A stretch of 11,834 nt of DNA from Bacteroidota bacterium (GCA_022708585.1 JAKIYJ010000023.1:1-11834); one strand, 5' to 3'. Counted from the first letter of the stretch, positions 1 through 6,998 are shown. Notes: generated by a model from the letters alone, not told the origin. Translations and numbers: made by a program.

Positions 1-1165
1 AAGCCATAAGAATAATTGCTCTAATTCTTGCCTGAATATTTTCTTCGGTAGTGTTGAACGGTAAATTTCCAAATAATGGATTCAATGAGCTAATAATACT
101 GTCATATATTTTATTAATATTAATTAAATCCCATTTACAACCGATATTTTCAGCCAGAATTCTCGCATCTGACACTGAATGCTCGGAAGAAAATAAAGAA
201 GGCATTAAAACAGACCATACATTTTCTTTTCCAAGAGCCTGACTTGCCAAAACAAGACAAACAGCAGAATCCAAACCGCCTGATAATCCCAATATTGCCT
301 TTTTAAAACCTGTTTTTAAAAAATAATCTCTGATTCCAGTTATTAATGCATCATAAACAAGAGATATTTTATTTATATTCTGTTCACATAAGGAAGTAAC
401 TGAATCTATATTCTTAAAATCAATGTATTCCACACTTTCTTTAAAAAAAGGTAATTGATGAACAATATTCCCTGATGAATTAATGACCGAAGACCCACCA
501 TCAAAAATCAGTTCGTTTTGGGCTCCAATCTGATTAACATATATCACAGGTATTCCATATTTTTTTGCATAAGCAGAAAGTATATCGTATCTGGTTTCAA
601 CCCGATTATAATTAAATGGAGAAGCATCTATATTAATAATAAAATCAGGATTTTGCTTGATTAGTTCCTCCATTGGATGTTTAATACATAATGAATGATT
701 TTGAATATTTGACAAATCTTCACCTATGGTAATAGCTATTTTATACCCATTTATATTAATTACATCAAATTTTTTACCGAGTTCAAAATATCTATATTCA
801 TCAAATACATCATAATTAGCCAATACCGTTTTTCTTACTGTTGAAATAATTTCACCATCCGAAATTATAAAAGCTGCATTATATAAAGGGTTTCCACATT
901 TATCTTTATTTATTTCAGGACTGCCAATAATAGCTGTAATATTATTACAGTGTAATTTAATTTCATCTAATGCAAGATAACATTTTGCAATAAAACTCTG
1001 ATAAGTAAGAAAATCTTGAGAAGGGCATCCAGTAACAGCAAGTTCTGGAAAAATTATCAATTGAGAATTATTTTTTTTAGCCTTCTGGATTGCATTAATA
1101 ATTTTTTGGGAATTTGAAGTAAAATTTCCAACCTGAAAATCAAGTTGAGCGAGTGCTATCTTCAT
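1..1165 (-). CDS. nadE: NAD+ synthase with N-terminal glutaminase-like domain, 3' end outside window
   Basis: Catalyses the last step of NAD+ synthesis, the ATP-dependent amidation of nicotinate adenine dinucleotide, in the cytoplasm. The ATG is at 1165-1163, and 388 codons are visible before the window edge. Residues 1-250 or so form a nitrilase-type (CN hydrolase) domain. The catalytic Glu41 (FPEL) and Lys112 (in RKTVLANYDVFDEYRYF) are present, as is the ASPF motif. The NAD synthase PP-loop SGGLDS lies at residues 295-300, followed by a SLFSSEHSVSDA segment typical of the family. The nucleophile position, normally Cys in (I/V)CED, reads IGED, with Gly148 (codon GGT at 724-722). The glutaminase half therefore looks inactive, and the enzyme may use free ammonia. 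It starts 16 nt after the end of the broken barrel gene and is probably co-transcribed with it. The family call is certain; loss of glutaminase activity is inferred. Confidence 0.95.
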   Translation of the reverse strand, partial: MKIALAQLDFQVGNFTSNSQKIINAIQKAKKNNSQLIIFPELAVTGCPSQDFLTYQSFIAKCYLALDEIKLHCNNITAIIGSPEINKDKCGNPLYNAAFIISDGEIISTVRKTVLANYDVFDEYRYFELGKKFDVININGYKIAITIGEDLSNIQNHSLCIKHPMEELIKQNPDFIINIDASPFNYNRVETRYDILSAYAKKYGIPVIYVNQIGAQNELIFDGGSSVINSSGNIVHQLPFFKESVEYIDFKNIDSVTSLCEQNINKISLVYDALITGIRDYFLKTGFKKAILGLSGGLDSAVCLVLASQALGKENVWSVLMPSLFSSEHSVSDARILAENIGCKWDLININKIYDSIISSLNPLFGNLPFNTTEENIQARIRAIILMA

Positions 1166-1181
1166 TATACATAATTAGAAT

Positions 1182-1970
1182 TTAAAATAAAACGCCTATC
1201 GATAAAGCAAGATAATTAGCGAATGCATCCTGTTTTATTTTACCATTTCTATTTTGCAAATACTTGGATTCTTTTCTAAAAACATTTGTAAAACCATTGT
1301 TGTAATTAACTCCTATCAGCATCGATGTGCTTCCCGCCAGATTGTATTCAATTCCTAATCAAACGTTAAGAGAAAGCCTCAAAAAATTTATTTCCTTCTG
1401 AATGTCAATATCATCATTGAAAGTAGAAATCTTTTTTTGAGTTCCATTATCATCAGCCATTGCCCTCCATCTTAAACCAAAATCAAAGCCAAATTGCCCG
1501 TAGTAAACCATTGCACCTATCTGATTGGTCTTTAATTTTAAGGTCAAAGGTATATTAACATATCTTAATCTATATGTTCTATCAATTAAATAAAACCACA
1601 GAGAATCATTTTCTGGCTTATAAAAGACTGAATCCCCAGCAGTTACTGGATAATTTAATTTTCCACCCGTACTGACAATTTCAAAACCTGTTGAAAAAGC
1701 ATAATTATCAGTAAAATTAAAATCCATTATTAAACCTCCATCAATATTAAATCGAGTGGAATTGTATGATAAAAATTTACTGTTTGGTTTTAACCAGGTA
1801 ATAGCCGGTGATGCCTTTAAACCAAAATGAAAAACCTGTTCTGACTTTTTATTATTAGTATTTTCTTCTTTTGCTTTTGCAGAACTGTTATTTATACCTG
1901 TATTTTCCTGGGCTGATAATATTATTGAAGATATTAAGAAAGTAAAAAAGAATAAAATATTTTTTTTCAT
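1182..1970 (-). pseudogene. PorT-like outer-membrane beta-barrel protein interrupted by an in-frame TGA
   Basis: From the ATG at 1970 the frame runs 203 codons to a TGA at 1361-1359. The same frame then continues for 58 codons to a TAA at 1184-1182 and still reads as barrel sequence: LGIEYNLAGSTSMLIGVNY, then YLALSIGVLF ending in Phe, the usual C-terminal outer-membrane signal. The intact product would be 262 residues. A signal peptide is clear (MKKNILFFF..., cleavage near LSA-Q at residue 20). It is followed by a polar Asn/Lys/Glu linker and then alternating amphipathic strands like those of Bacteroidota outer-membrane beta-barrel proteins (PorT-like). The TGA probably replaced a Gly codon (GGA). 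TGA is a genuine stop elsewhere in the window, so a nonsense mutation or a sequencing error is likelier than recoding. The specific function is unknown. Confidence 0.75.
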
Positions 1971-2072
1971 TTATCCAAATTTTTGCCTGTTTTATTAGAA
2001 TTAATATTTTGTTTATATAAAAAGTTTATACTTATTACCTAATATCACAATAAATAAAATCGCATTTATTTG

Positions 2073-2146
2073 TGGGCCCACCTGGACTTGAACCAGGGAC
2101 CTACTGATTATGAGTCAGTTGCTCTAACCGACTGAGCTATAGGCCC
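2073..2146 (-). tRNA. tRNA with anticodon CAU, probably tRNA-Ile2 (alternatively elongator tRNA-Met)
   Basis: A complete 74-nt cloverleaf. The acceptor stem GGGCCTA pairs with TGGGCCC (one U-G pair), the D arm contains AGCTCAGTCGGTTAGAGC, the anticodon stem ACTGA/TCAGT encloses loop CTCATAA (CAT at 2112-2110), and the T arm is CCTGG-TTCAAGT-CCAGG. The discriminator is A73. Genomic CCA is absent (the next bases are CA then A/T), so the end must be added by the Cca enzyme. A CAU anticodon can mean Met, or Ile2 after lysidine modification by TilS. Positions 4 and 5 are C-G pairs, as in E. coli Ile2 and unlike E. coli elongator Met, which favours Ile2. An AT-only 7-bp inverted repeat (2049-2055 with 2064-2070) follows the gene and might be a weak terminator. 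Confidence 0.95.
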
Positions 2147-2186
2147 GCTTTTAAATTTTGAATAACATCATTATAAAAGCTGTTTG

Positions 2187-2217
2187 CAAAATTACATTTT
2201 ATTTAATAATTTGCAAA
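2187..2217 (-). promoter_or_regulatory. Bacteroidota sigma-ABfr type promoter for the tRNA gene
   Basis: Read on the minus strand, the -33 box TTTG (2217-2214) is followed after exactly 19 nt by the -7 box TAATTTTG (2194-2187). This is an exact match to the Bacteroidota consensus TTTG-N19-TAnnTTTG. Transcription would begin near 2180, leaving a leader of about 34 nt before tRNA base 1. Everything downstream on this strand (barrel gene, nadE) could be read from it if termination after the tRNA is leaky. Confidence 0.75.
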
Positions 2218-2304
2218 ATATATTTTGTAATAATTATTTTTTTTTTACATACCTGTAACTTTAAAAACTTTATTCAGCCTGTCAAATATGCGTTGAGCAA
2301 ATAA

Positions 2305-2460
2305 ATAATTAGTGTCTGTCCATAAAGTCAAGAGTTTGTTTCAGAATGTTCGAGTTCGAGGTTTCGATAGCCTGAAAATCAGGAGTGTACTAAAGTACAT
2401 GACTGATTTGAAGGCTGAGAATAACGATGAAATCGGACATTATGGACAAACTCTAATTAT
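2305..2460. repeat. 156-bp MITE-like palindromic element with 25-bp terminal inverted repeats
   Basis: The ends 2305-2329 and 2436-2460 are inverted copies matching at 22 of 25 positions; the shared core is TGTCCATAA and the outermost eight bases are ATAATTAG. Inside, 2370-2415 folds into a hairpin built from GCCT..AAATCAG / CTGATTT..AGGC arms and a central GTGTACT-aa-AGTACAT stem. No open reading frame is present. The interior is visibly richer in G+C than its flanks, suggesting a different origin. It could be a non-autonomous transposon (MITE) or a structured REP-like repeat. No target-site duplication was confidently seen, partly because the flanks are low-complexity AT. Confidence 0.6.
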
Positions 2461-2515
2461 ATTTTTTTAAGATAATTTCTATACAAATTAAATTGTAATT
2501 TCAAATTTTAAGCCC

Positions 2516-2647
2516 ACTCCGAAAAGCCTTTTTTACATTGAATTATTTTTTACTAAAATTAATTAATCAATAATATAGATAAATTAATATAAAATATAGA
2601 TAATTTTAATTAAAATAAAATTTATCAACTTTTCGGATTGGAGTGAA
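2516..2647. repeat. AT-rich repeat with inverted ends, copy 1 (upstream of cca)
   Basis: The left end CACTCC-GAAAAG (2516-2526) is mirrored at 2629-2645, where the complement of CTTTTCGGATTGGAGTG reads CACTCC-AATCC-GAAAAG, the same ends with a 5-nt insertion. The perfect core is CCGAAAAG (2519-2526) with CTTTTCGG (2629-2636). The interior is almost pure A/T and contains two ATATAGATAA motifs (2573-2582 and 2594-2603). A diverged copy in the same orientation begins right after the cca stop codon. Low complexity inflates apparent similarity, so confidence is moderate. Confidence 0.45.
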
Positions 2648-2717
2648 CTCTATTTTTCATAATATATTCAAGCAAAATTTGAAATTATTTAACAGAGTAA
2701 AACTCTACAACTTTTGT

Positions 2718-2725
2718 TACTTTTG
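2718..2725 (+). promoter_or_regulatory. -7 promoter box for cca
   Basis: TACTTTTG is an exact TAnnTTTG match lying 16 nt upstream of the ATG at 2742, which would place transcription start near 2732 and give a leader of about 10 nt. No good -33 TTTG sits at the proper distance, so the box is only partial support. It also argues for the 2742 start over the upstream GTG. Confidence 0.4.
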
Positions 2726-2741
2726 CAAAAAAAATATAAGA

Positions 2742-4178
2742 ATGGAATTAAAAAACGCTATTTCTGATCCAATTTTTAAAATATTATCAGATTCAGCAAG
2801 CGAATTAAATTTAGAATCTTATGTGATAGGAGGATATGTTAGAGATTCCCTGTTGGGCAGATATACAAAAGAAGTTGATATTGTTGCCGTTGGTAGTGGT
2901 ATTGAACTGGCAAAACATATAAATAAAAAATTGAACAATAAGAGTAAAGTAATAATATATAAAAATTTTGGTACCGCAATGATACAGGCAGGGGAATGGC
3001 GATTCGAATTTGTTGGAGCCAGAAAAGAGTCCTATAAAAAAAATTCACGTAAACCTGTTGTTGAAAATGGAACTTTTTATGAAGATTTAAATAGACGTGA
3101 TTTTACTATCAATACTATGGCTATAAGCCTGATACCATCTTCATACGGGCAACTTATAGATCCATTTAATGGTATTTCAGATTTAAAAAATAAATTGATA
3201 CGTACTCCTCTTGACCCCGATATCACCTTTTCTGATGACCCTTTACGAATGATGCGTGCAATAAGGTTTGCAACTCAACTTGATTTTACTATTGATAATG
3301 ATTGTATTTCAGCCATTGAAAAAAATAAAAATAGAATATCAATAGTTTCGGCTGAAAGAATTTCTGATGAACTCAATAAAATAATGTCAAGTAATAAACC
3401 ATCTATAGGATTTATTCTTATGAAACAAACTGGTCTGCTGAACATTATTTTGCCAGAAATTAGCAGTTTGCAGGGTATTGAAATAATCGACGGACAAGCA
3501 CATAAAGACAATTTTTATCATACCCTTAAAGTACTCGATAAAGTTGCAATGCAAACCAATAATTTATGGCTCAAATGGGCAGCCTTAATGCACGATATAG
3601 GTAAGCCTGCTACTAAAAAATTTGAACCCGGTATTGGCTGGACCTTTCATGGTCACGACTTGAAAGGATCTAAAATGTTGCCCGCTATTTTTAGAAGATT
3701 AAAATTACCTCTTGATGAAAAATTGAAATATGTACAAAAATTGGTATTACTGCATCAACGCCCTGCCGCTTTATGGGATGCTGATATAACAGATTCAGCA
3801 ATCAGAAGACTGCTTTTTGATGCAGGGACTGCTATCGATGACCTGATGCTGCTTTGTGAAGCTGACATTACTTCTAAAGATCAAAATAAGGTAAACAAAT
3901 ACCTGGCAAGATTTGCCGAAGTAAGGCAAAAACTTAAAGATATTGAAGAAAAAGACAGATTGCGTAATTGGAAACCACCAATAAGTGGCAATGTCATTAT
4001 GAAAACTTTTAATATTGGACCTGGTCGTGAAGTGGGTATTATAAAAAATGCTATCAAAGAAGCTATTCTCGAGGGAATAATACAAAACAACTATGAAGAA
4101 TCTTTTGATTTTATGATTAAAGAAGCTCAAAAAATTGGACTTGAACCCAATAAACAAAATATTAATAATAAAACTTGA
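2742..4178 (+). CDS. cca: CCA-adding tRNA nucleotidyltransferase with HD domain
   Basis: Adds or repairs the 3'-CCA of tRNAs; the tRNA in this window lacks an encoded CCA and so needs it. The chosen ATG gives 478 residues, a usual family length. The upstream GTG at 2643 would add 33 atypical residues and lies inside a repeat. The class II nucleotidyltransferase head shows GGYVRD (30-35), the metal-binding pair as Glu44-Val-Asp46 (usually DxD), RRDFTINTMA, DPFNGISDL and the DDPLRMMRAIRFA segment. The second half holds an HD hydrolase-type domain with MHDIGK (His284, Asp285) and FHGHD. The Glu44 change is conservative and fits the superfamily pattern [DE]h[DE]h, so activity is expected. The gene ends with TGA and is followed after 3 nt by the second AT-rich repeat. 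Confidence 0.95.
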   Translation: MELKNAISDPIFKILSDSASELNLESYVIGGYVRDSLLGRYTKEVDIVAVGSGIELAKHINKKLNNKSKVIIYKNFGTAMIQAGEWRFEFVGARKESYKKNSRKPVVENGTFYEDLNRRDFTINTMAISLIPSSYGQLIDPFNGISDLKNKLIRTPLDPDITFSDDPLRMMRAIRFATQLDFTIDNDCISAIEKNKNRISIVSAERISDELNKIMSSNKPSIGFILMKQTGLLNIILPEISSLQGIEIIDGQAHKDNFYHTLKVLDKVAMQTNNLWLKWAALMHDIGKPATKKFEPGIGWTFHGHDLKGSKMLPAIFRRLKLPLDEKLKYVQKLVLLHQRPAALWDADITDSAIRRLLFDAGTAIDDLMLLCEADITSKDQNKVNKYLARFAEVRQKLKDIEEKDRLRNWKPPISGNVIMKTFNIGPGREVGIIKNAIKEAILEGIIQNNYEESFDFMIKEAQKIGLEPNKQNINNKT

Positions 4179-4181
4179 GTC

Positions 4182-4333
4182 TACTCTGAAAAATCATTTT
4201 TATTTTGATTTTTTTTGATAAAATAAATTAAAATTTCATAGATAAATAAATTAAAAATATAAATAAACTTATTAAAAATATAGATAAATTTAATTAAAAT
4301 TTGATTTATAGACTTATCAAAATGGATTCATAA
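4182..4333. repeat. AT-rich repeat, diverged copy 2 (downstream of cca)
   Basis: It begins TACTCTGAAAAATC, compared with CACTCCGAAAAGCC in copy 1, and carries the same late segment: AAAATATAGATAA, TTTAATTAAAAT, ATTTAT, then ACTT-TC and TGGA-T. Order and orientation match copy 1, and the length is about 150 bp. The inverted ends seen in copy 1 are eroded here. The pair puts cca between two direct copies. Base composition is extreme, so some of the match may be chance. Confidence 0.35.
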
Positions 4334-4338
4334 TTTTT

Positions 4339-4368
4339 TTTGTATAATTGTACAAAATTATAATTTTA
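4339..4368 (+). promoter_or_regulatory. Probable promoter for the ORF-3-like gene and miaA
   Basis: The TTTG at 4339-4342 is followed after 18 nt by TAATTTTA (4361-4368), one mismatch from TAnnTTTG and one nucleotide short of the ideal spacing. The predicted start near 4375 leaves a leader of about 26 nt before the ATG at 4401. A TATAATT/AATTATA dyad lies between the boxes. In sequence this AT-rich such boxes arise often by chance. Confidence 0.45.
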
Positions 4369-4400
4369 AATTTTCGTTTAATTTTTTAAAAATTAAAACT

Positions 4401-4958
4401 ATGCATATATATCATTTTAAAATTTTTACCGACATTAATGAAGATTTCTATCGCTATATTGAAATACAATCAAATCAAACTTTTGAAGATTTGCATTTTT
4501 TACTTATTAAAAATCTTAATTTTAGTGACAAAGAACTGGCATCTTTTTATATTTGTGATAATAACTGGCAAAAACTTCAGGAAATTACTTATATTGATAT
4601 GAATACTGAAATTCTTGATACAGATGATAATAATGATGAAGTAAATATGATTCCAGTTATGGGAAAATCACGTTTATACGATTTTCTTAATATTAAGACC
4701 TTTTATCTTGAATTAATTAAGATTTCACAGGCACAACCTGGAGTTATCTACCCCAGAATCGTAAAAAGTAAGGGAGAAATTAAGGAACATATTAATACTG
4801 ATGTCCCTTTAATTAATGAAGAACTTGATGAACAAAATACTGATTTTCAAGATAATGATGAAAATCTTGATGAGTTTAATAACGATATTTTTCTTGATAA
4901 CGACGATAACAACATAGATATTGACAATGATGATTTTCCCCTTTCAAATGATATATAA
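4401..4958 (+). CDS. pRiA4b ORF-3-like protein with long acidic tail
   Basis: 185 residues, cytoplasmic, no signal peptide. Residues 1-115 or so resemble the Bacteroidota branch of the plasmid pRiA4b ORF-3-like family (PF07929 type): an N-terminal YHFKIFTDINEDFYR strand, TFEDLHFLLIKNL, the conserved FYICDNNWQKLQEIT, and RLYDFL before a second strand pair. Residues from about 135 onward are Asp/Asn/Glu-rich (DNDENLDEFNND and similar repeats) and probably disordered. The molecular function of this family is not established. It ends 25 nt before miaA and probably shares its transcript; I recall the same pairing in other Bacteroidales, which would need checking. Confidence 0.8.
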   Translation: MHIYHFKIFTDINEDFYRYIEIQSNQTFEDLHFLLIKNLNFSDKELASFYICDNNWQKLQEITYIDMNTEILDTDDNNDEVNMIPVMGKSRLYDFLNIKTFYLELIKISQAQPGVIYPRIVKSKGEIKEHINTDVPLINEELDEQNTDFQDNDENLDEFNNDIFLDNDDNNIDIDNDDFPLSNDI

Positions 4959-4983
4959 AAACCGGAAGGATTAATATATTTTG

Positions 4984-5901
4984 ATGGACAGCAAGCAGAA
5001 ATATATGCCTTTGCTGGTTGTAATAACAGGACCAACAGCATCAGGAAAAACAACTTTATCGGTTGAAATAGCAAGTAAATTAAATTGCAAAATAATCTCA
5101 TCTGATTCAAGGCAGTTTTATAAAGGTATGAGAATCGGCTCAGCTGCTCCAAATGATGAAGAATTGCAACGAGTTGAACATTTTTTTATAGGTCATCTTA
5201 ATGTAAATGATTATTACAATGTTTCAAAATATGAAAAGGATGTAAATATTTTACTTGAAAAACTGTTTGTTGAAAATAATATTGCTCTGCTTACTGGTGG
5301 TTCTGGTTTATATATTGATGCTGTATGTAATGGCATTGATGATATTCCTGATACTCCTCTGCAACTTCGCCAATCACTACAGCAACAATACAAAGAAAAT
5401 GGTCTTGAAAATATGAGAGCACAATTACAAATATTGGATCCTGAATATTACAAAATTGTTGATTTAAATAACCATAATCGTATTATGCGTGCATTGGAAG
5501 TATGCATCAGTTCAGGCAAACCTTATTCTTCCTTCAGAGTTAAAGCATTTAAAAAAAAAACATACCGTATTTTGAAAATTGGAATAGAAACAGATAGAGA
5601 AGTGCTTTATCAAAGAATAAATAACAGAGTTGATAAAATGATAAAAGATGGGCTGATTGAAGAAGTTGAGTCACTCCTGCCATGGCGTAACTGTAATGCA
5701 CTAAATACATTAGGCTATAAGGAAATTATTTCATACCTTGATGGCAAAATGAATTTGCCCGACGCAATAGAAAAAATTAAAGTCAACACTCGCCGATATG
5801 CTCGAAGACAGATAACATGGTTTAAAAAAGATAAAGAAATTAACTGGCTTAATTATGATTATGAAAAAATTTTTAAATTAATTCAAGATAATATAATATA
5901 A
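4984..5901 (+). CDS. miaA: tRNA dimethylallyltransferase
   Basis: Transfers a dimethylallyl group to N6 of A37 in tRNAs reading UNN codons, the first step towards ms2i6A. The product is 305 residues from the ATG at 4984, normal for the family. Motifs in order: P-loop GPTASGKTT (16-24), SSDSRQFY with Asp41 and Gln44 for tRNA and dimethylallyl-diphosphate binding, LTGGSGLY (103-110), HNRIMRALEV, LGYKEI, and the C-terminal RRYARRQITWFKKD. A TTG at 4981 directly before the ATG is an alternative start and sits at a better distance from GGAAGGA (4964-4970), a Shine-Dalgarno-like stretch. Met8 (5005) is a third, shorter option. Confidence 0.97.
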   Translation: MDSKQKYMPLLVVITGPTASGKTTLSVEIASKLNCKIISSDSRQFYKGMRIGSAAPNDEELQRVEHFFIGHLNVNDYYNVSKYEKDVNILLEKLFVENNIALLTGGSGLYIDAVCNGIDDIPDTPLQLRQSLQQQYKENGLENMRAQLQILDPEYYKIVDLNNHNRIMRALEVCISSGKPYSSFRVKAFKKKTYRILKIGIETDREVLYQRINNRVDKMIKDGLIEEVESLLPWRNCNALNTLGYKEIISYLDGKMNLPDAIEKIKVNTRRYARRQITWFKKDKEINWLNYDYEKIFKLIQDNII

Positions 5902-5954
5902 ATATGTTATTTTTGAAGATTAAATTTTTATATGTAAAATATAGAAATTTTAAT

Positions 5955-5962
5955 TACTTTTG
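5955..5962 (+). promoter_or_regulatory. -7 promoter box for the hydrolase-LysM gene
   Basis: TACTTTTG, identical to the box before cca and an exact TAnnTTTG match, lies 38 nt upstream of the GTG start. Another match (TATTTTTG, 5908-5915) lies further up. No properly spaced -33 TTTG accompanies either, so this is weak support for a separate transcript after miaA. Confidence 0.35.
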
Positions 5963-6000
5963 AAATTAATAAAGAAATCAGGAATCTGAAAAATATAAAA

Positions 6001-6990
6001 GTGCACAATAATTTTAAATATTTTATTTTAATAATATTTTTTCTTTCTTATTATACAAAAGAATCATTTTCTCAAAAAACTGTATTTCATGAAATTTTGA
6101 ATAAAACAGATTATCCTTTTTTACTTTATCTGCCCAAAGAAACTGAACAGGGAGAAACAATGCCTGTTATACTCTTTCTACATGGTCGAAGTTTATCGGG
6201 TAATAATCTGAATCTGGTTAAAAAGTACGGTATAATTGATGCCATTGAAAGAGGAAGAAAAATACCTGCTATTGTTGTTGCACCACAGGTTAAAAAATCT
6301 GAAAGCTGGGAACCTGACAAGATACTTGATGTATTGAACTTCGTAGAACAAAACTATAAAACAGACAAGACAAGAGTCTATGTAGCGGGTATGAGTTTAG
6401 GAGGATATGGTACATTGCATTTTGCAGGTAAATATCCTGAAAGAATAGCAGCAGCCGTATCTCTTTGTGGAGGAGGAAACGTTGAAGACGCCTGTAATCT
6501 TGCTCAAACAAATTTATGGATTCAACATGGACAAATTGATAAAGCGGTCAAAATTTCAGAATCTCAAAAAATATACGATGCTATTGTTTCTTGTAAAAAT
6601 AGAAAAGGAGACTGTTTTTTAACAATCTATCCAGGTGCCGGTCATGGTGACCTGGCTGATGAATTTTACAAGGATACCTTGTATAACTGGTTGTTTAAGT
6701 ATAAAATTGATACAAATATACTGGCAAATAAAGTCAAATTCAAAGAAACAATTTCAGATACATTAATAAATAAAACAAATACTAATCTTGTTAATTTTGA
6801 TTCATCTTACATAAATTCCCCAAAAACAATAAAACCTGTAACTGAAGAATTATTTTATACTGTGTATAAAGGGGATACGCTTTATTCTATCGCCCGAAAA
6901 CATTCAACAACTGTAAAACAATTGCTGGTATTAAATAATATAAATGAAAACAGTATTTTACAAATTGGACAAAAAATAAGAGTGAAATGA
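6001..6990 (+). CDS. Secreted alpha/beta-hydrolase (esterase/peptidase-like) with C-terminal LysM domain
   Basis: 329 residues. The GTG start at 6001 directly precedes a Sec signal peptide (NNFKYFILIIFFLSYY, probable cleavage at SFS-Q, residues 24-25). Residues 30-240 form an alpha/beta-hydrolase of the prolyl-oligopeptidase/phospholipase-carboxylesterase type: VILFLHGRSLSG (oxyanion-hole HG), GMSLGGYG with nucleophile Ser132, Asp180 in HGQIDKAV and His215 in GAGHGD complete the triad. After a Thr/Asn-rich linker, residues 285-329 are a LysM domain (YTVYKGDTLYSIARKH...IGQKIRVK), which binds peptidoglycan-type glycans. Together they suggest a periplasmic or surface esterase tethered to the cell wall; the substrate is not identifiable. 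The gap to miaA is 99 bp, with its own promoter-like box. Confidence 0.88.
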   Translation: MHNNFKYFILIIFFLSYYTKESFSQKTVFHEILNKTDYPFLLYLPKETEQGETMPVILFLHGRSLSGNNLNLVKKYGIIDAIERGRKIPAIVVAPQVKKSESWEPDKILDVLNFVEQNYKTDKTRVYVAGMSLGGYGTLHFAGKYPERIAAAVSLCGGGNVEDACNLAQTNLWIQHGQIDKAVKISESQKIYDAIVSCKNRKGDCFLTIYPGAGHGDLADEFYKDTLYNWLFKYKIDTNILANKVKFKETISDTLINKTNTNLVNFDSSYINSPKTIKPVTEELFYTVYKGDTLYSIARKHSTTVKQLLVLNNINENSILQIGQKIRVK

Positions 6991-6998
6991 ATTATATA

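Larger units (their letters stand above)
2147..2741. other. 595-bp mostly non-coding interval between the divergent tRNA and cca
   Basis: No convincing gene is present. The interval holds the tRNA promoter (2187-2217), a MITE-like palindrome (2305-2460), an AT-rich repeat with inverted ends (2516-2647) and a -7-type promoter box before cca (2718-2725). The stretches 2218-2304 and 2461-2512 show only AT-rich sequence with a T-run near 2237-2247. A GTG-started extension of cca could be read through 2643-2741, but it crosses the repeat and adds a stretch rich in Phe, Asn and Lys that is unlike the family. Confidence 0.7.

Noticed and set aside
1182..1970. TGA recoded as Trp, Gly or selenocysteine in the barrel gene
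   Set aside because: TGA is a credible stop for cca, the hydrolase-LysM gene and CoA-transferase A in the same window, ordinary TGG Trp codons are used, and no selenocysteine context is apparent. A nonsense mutation or sequencing error is simpler.
2643..2741. Longer Cca starting at the GTG at 2643
   Set aside because: The 33 added residues do not resemble the family, overlap the end of an AT-rich repeat and lie upstream of an exact -7 box placed just before the ATG at 2742.
4343..4360. TATAATT/AATTATA dyad as a specific operator
   Set aside because: It lies between promoter-like boxes, but its pure AT composition makes chance symmetry likely and no regulator is encoded nearby.
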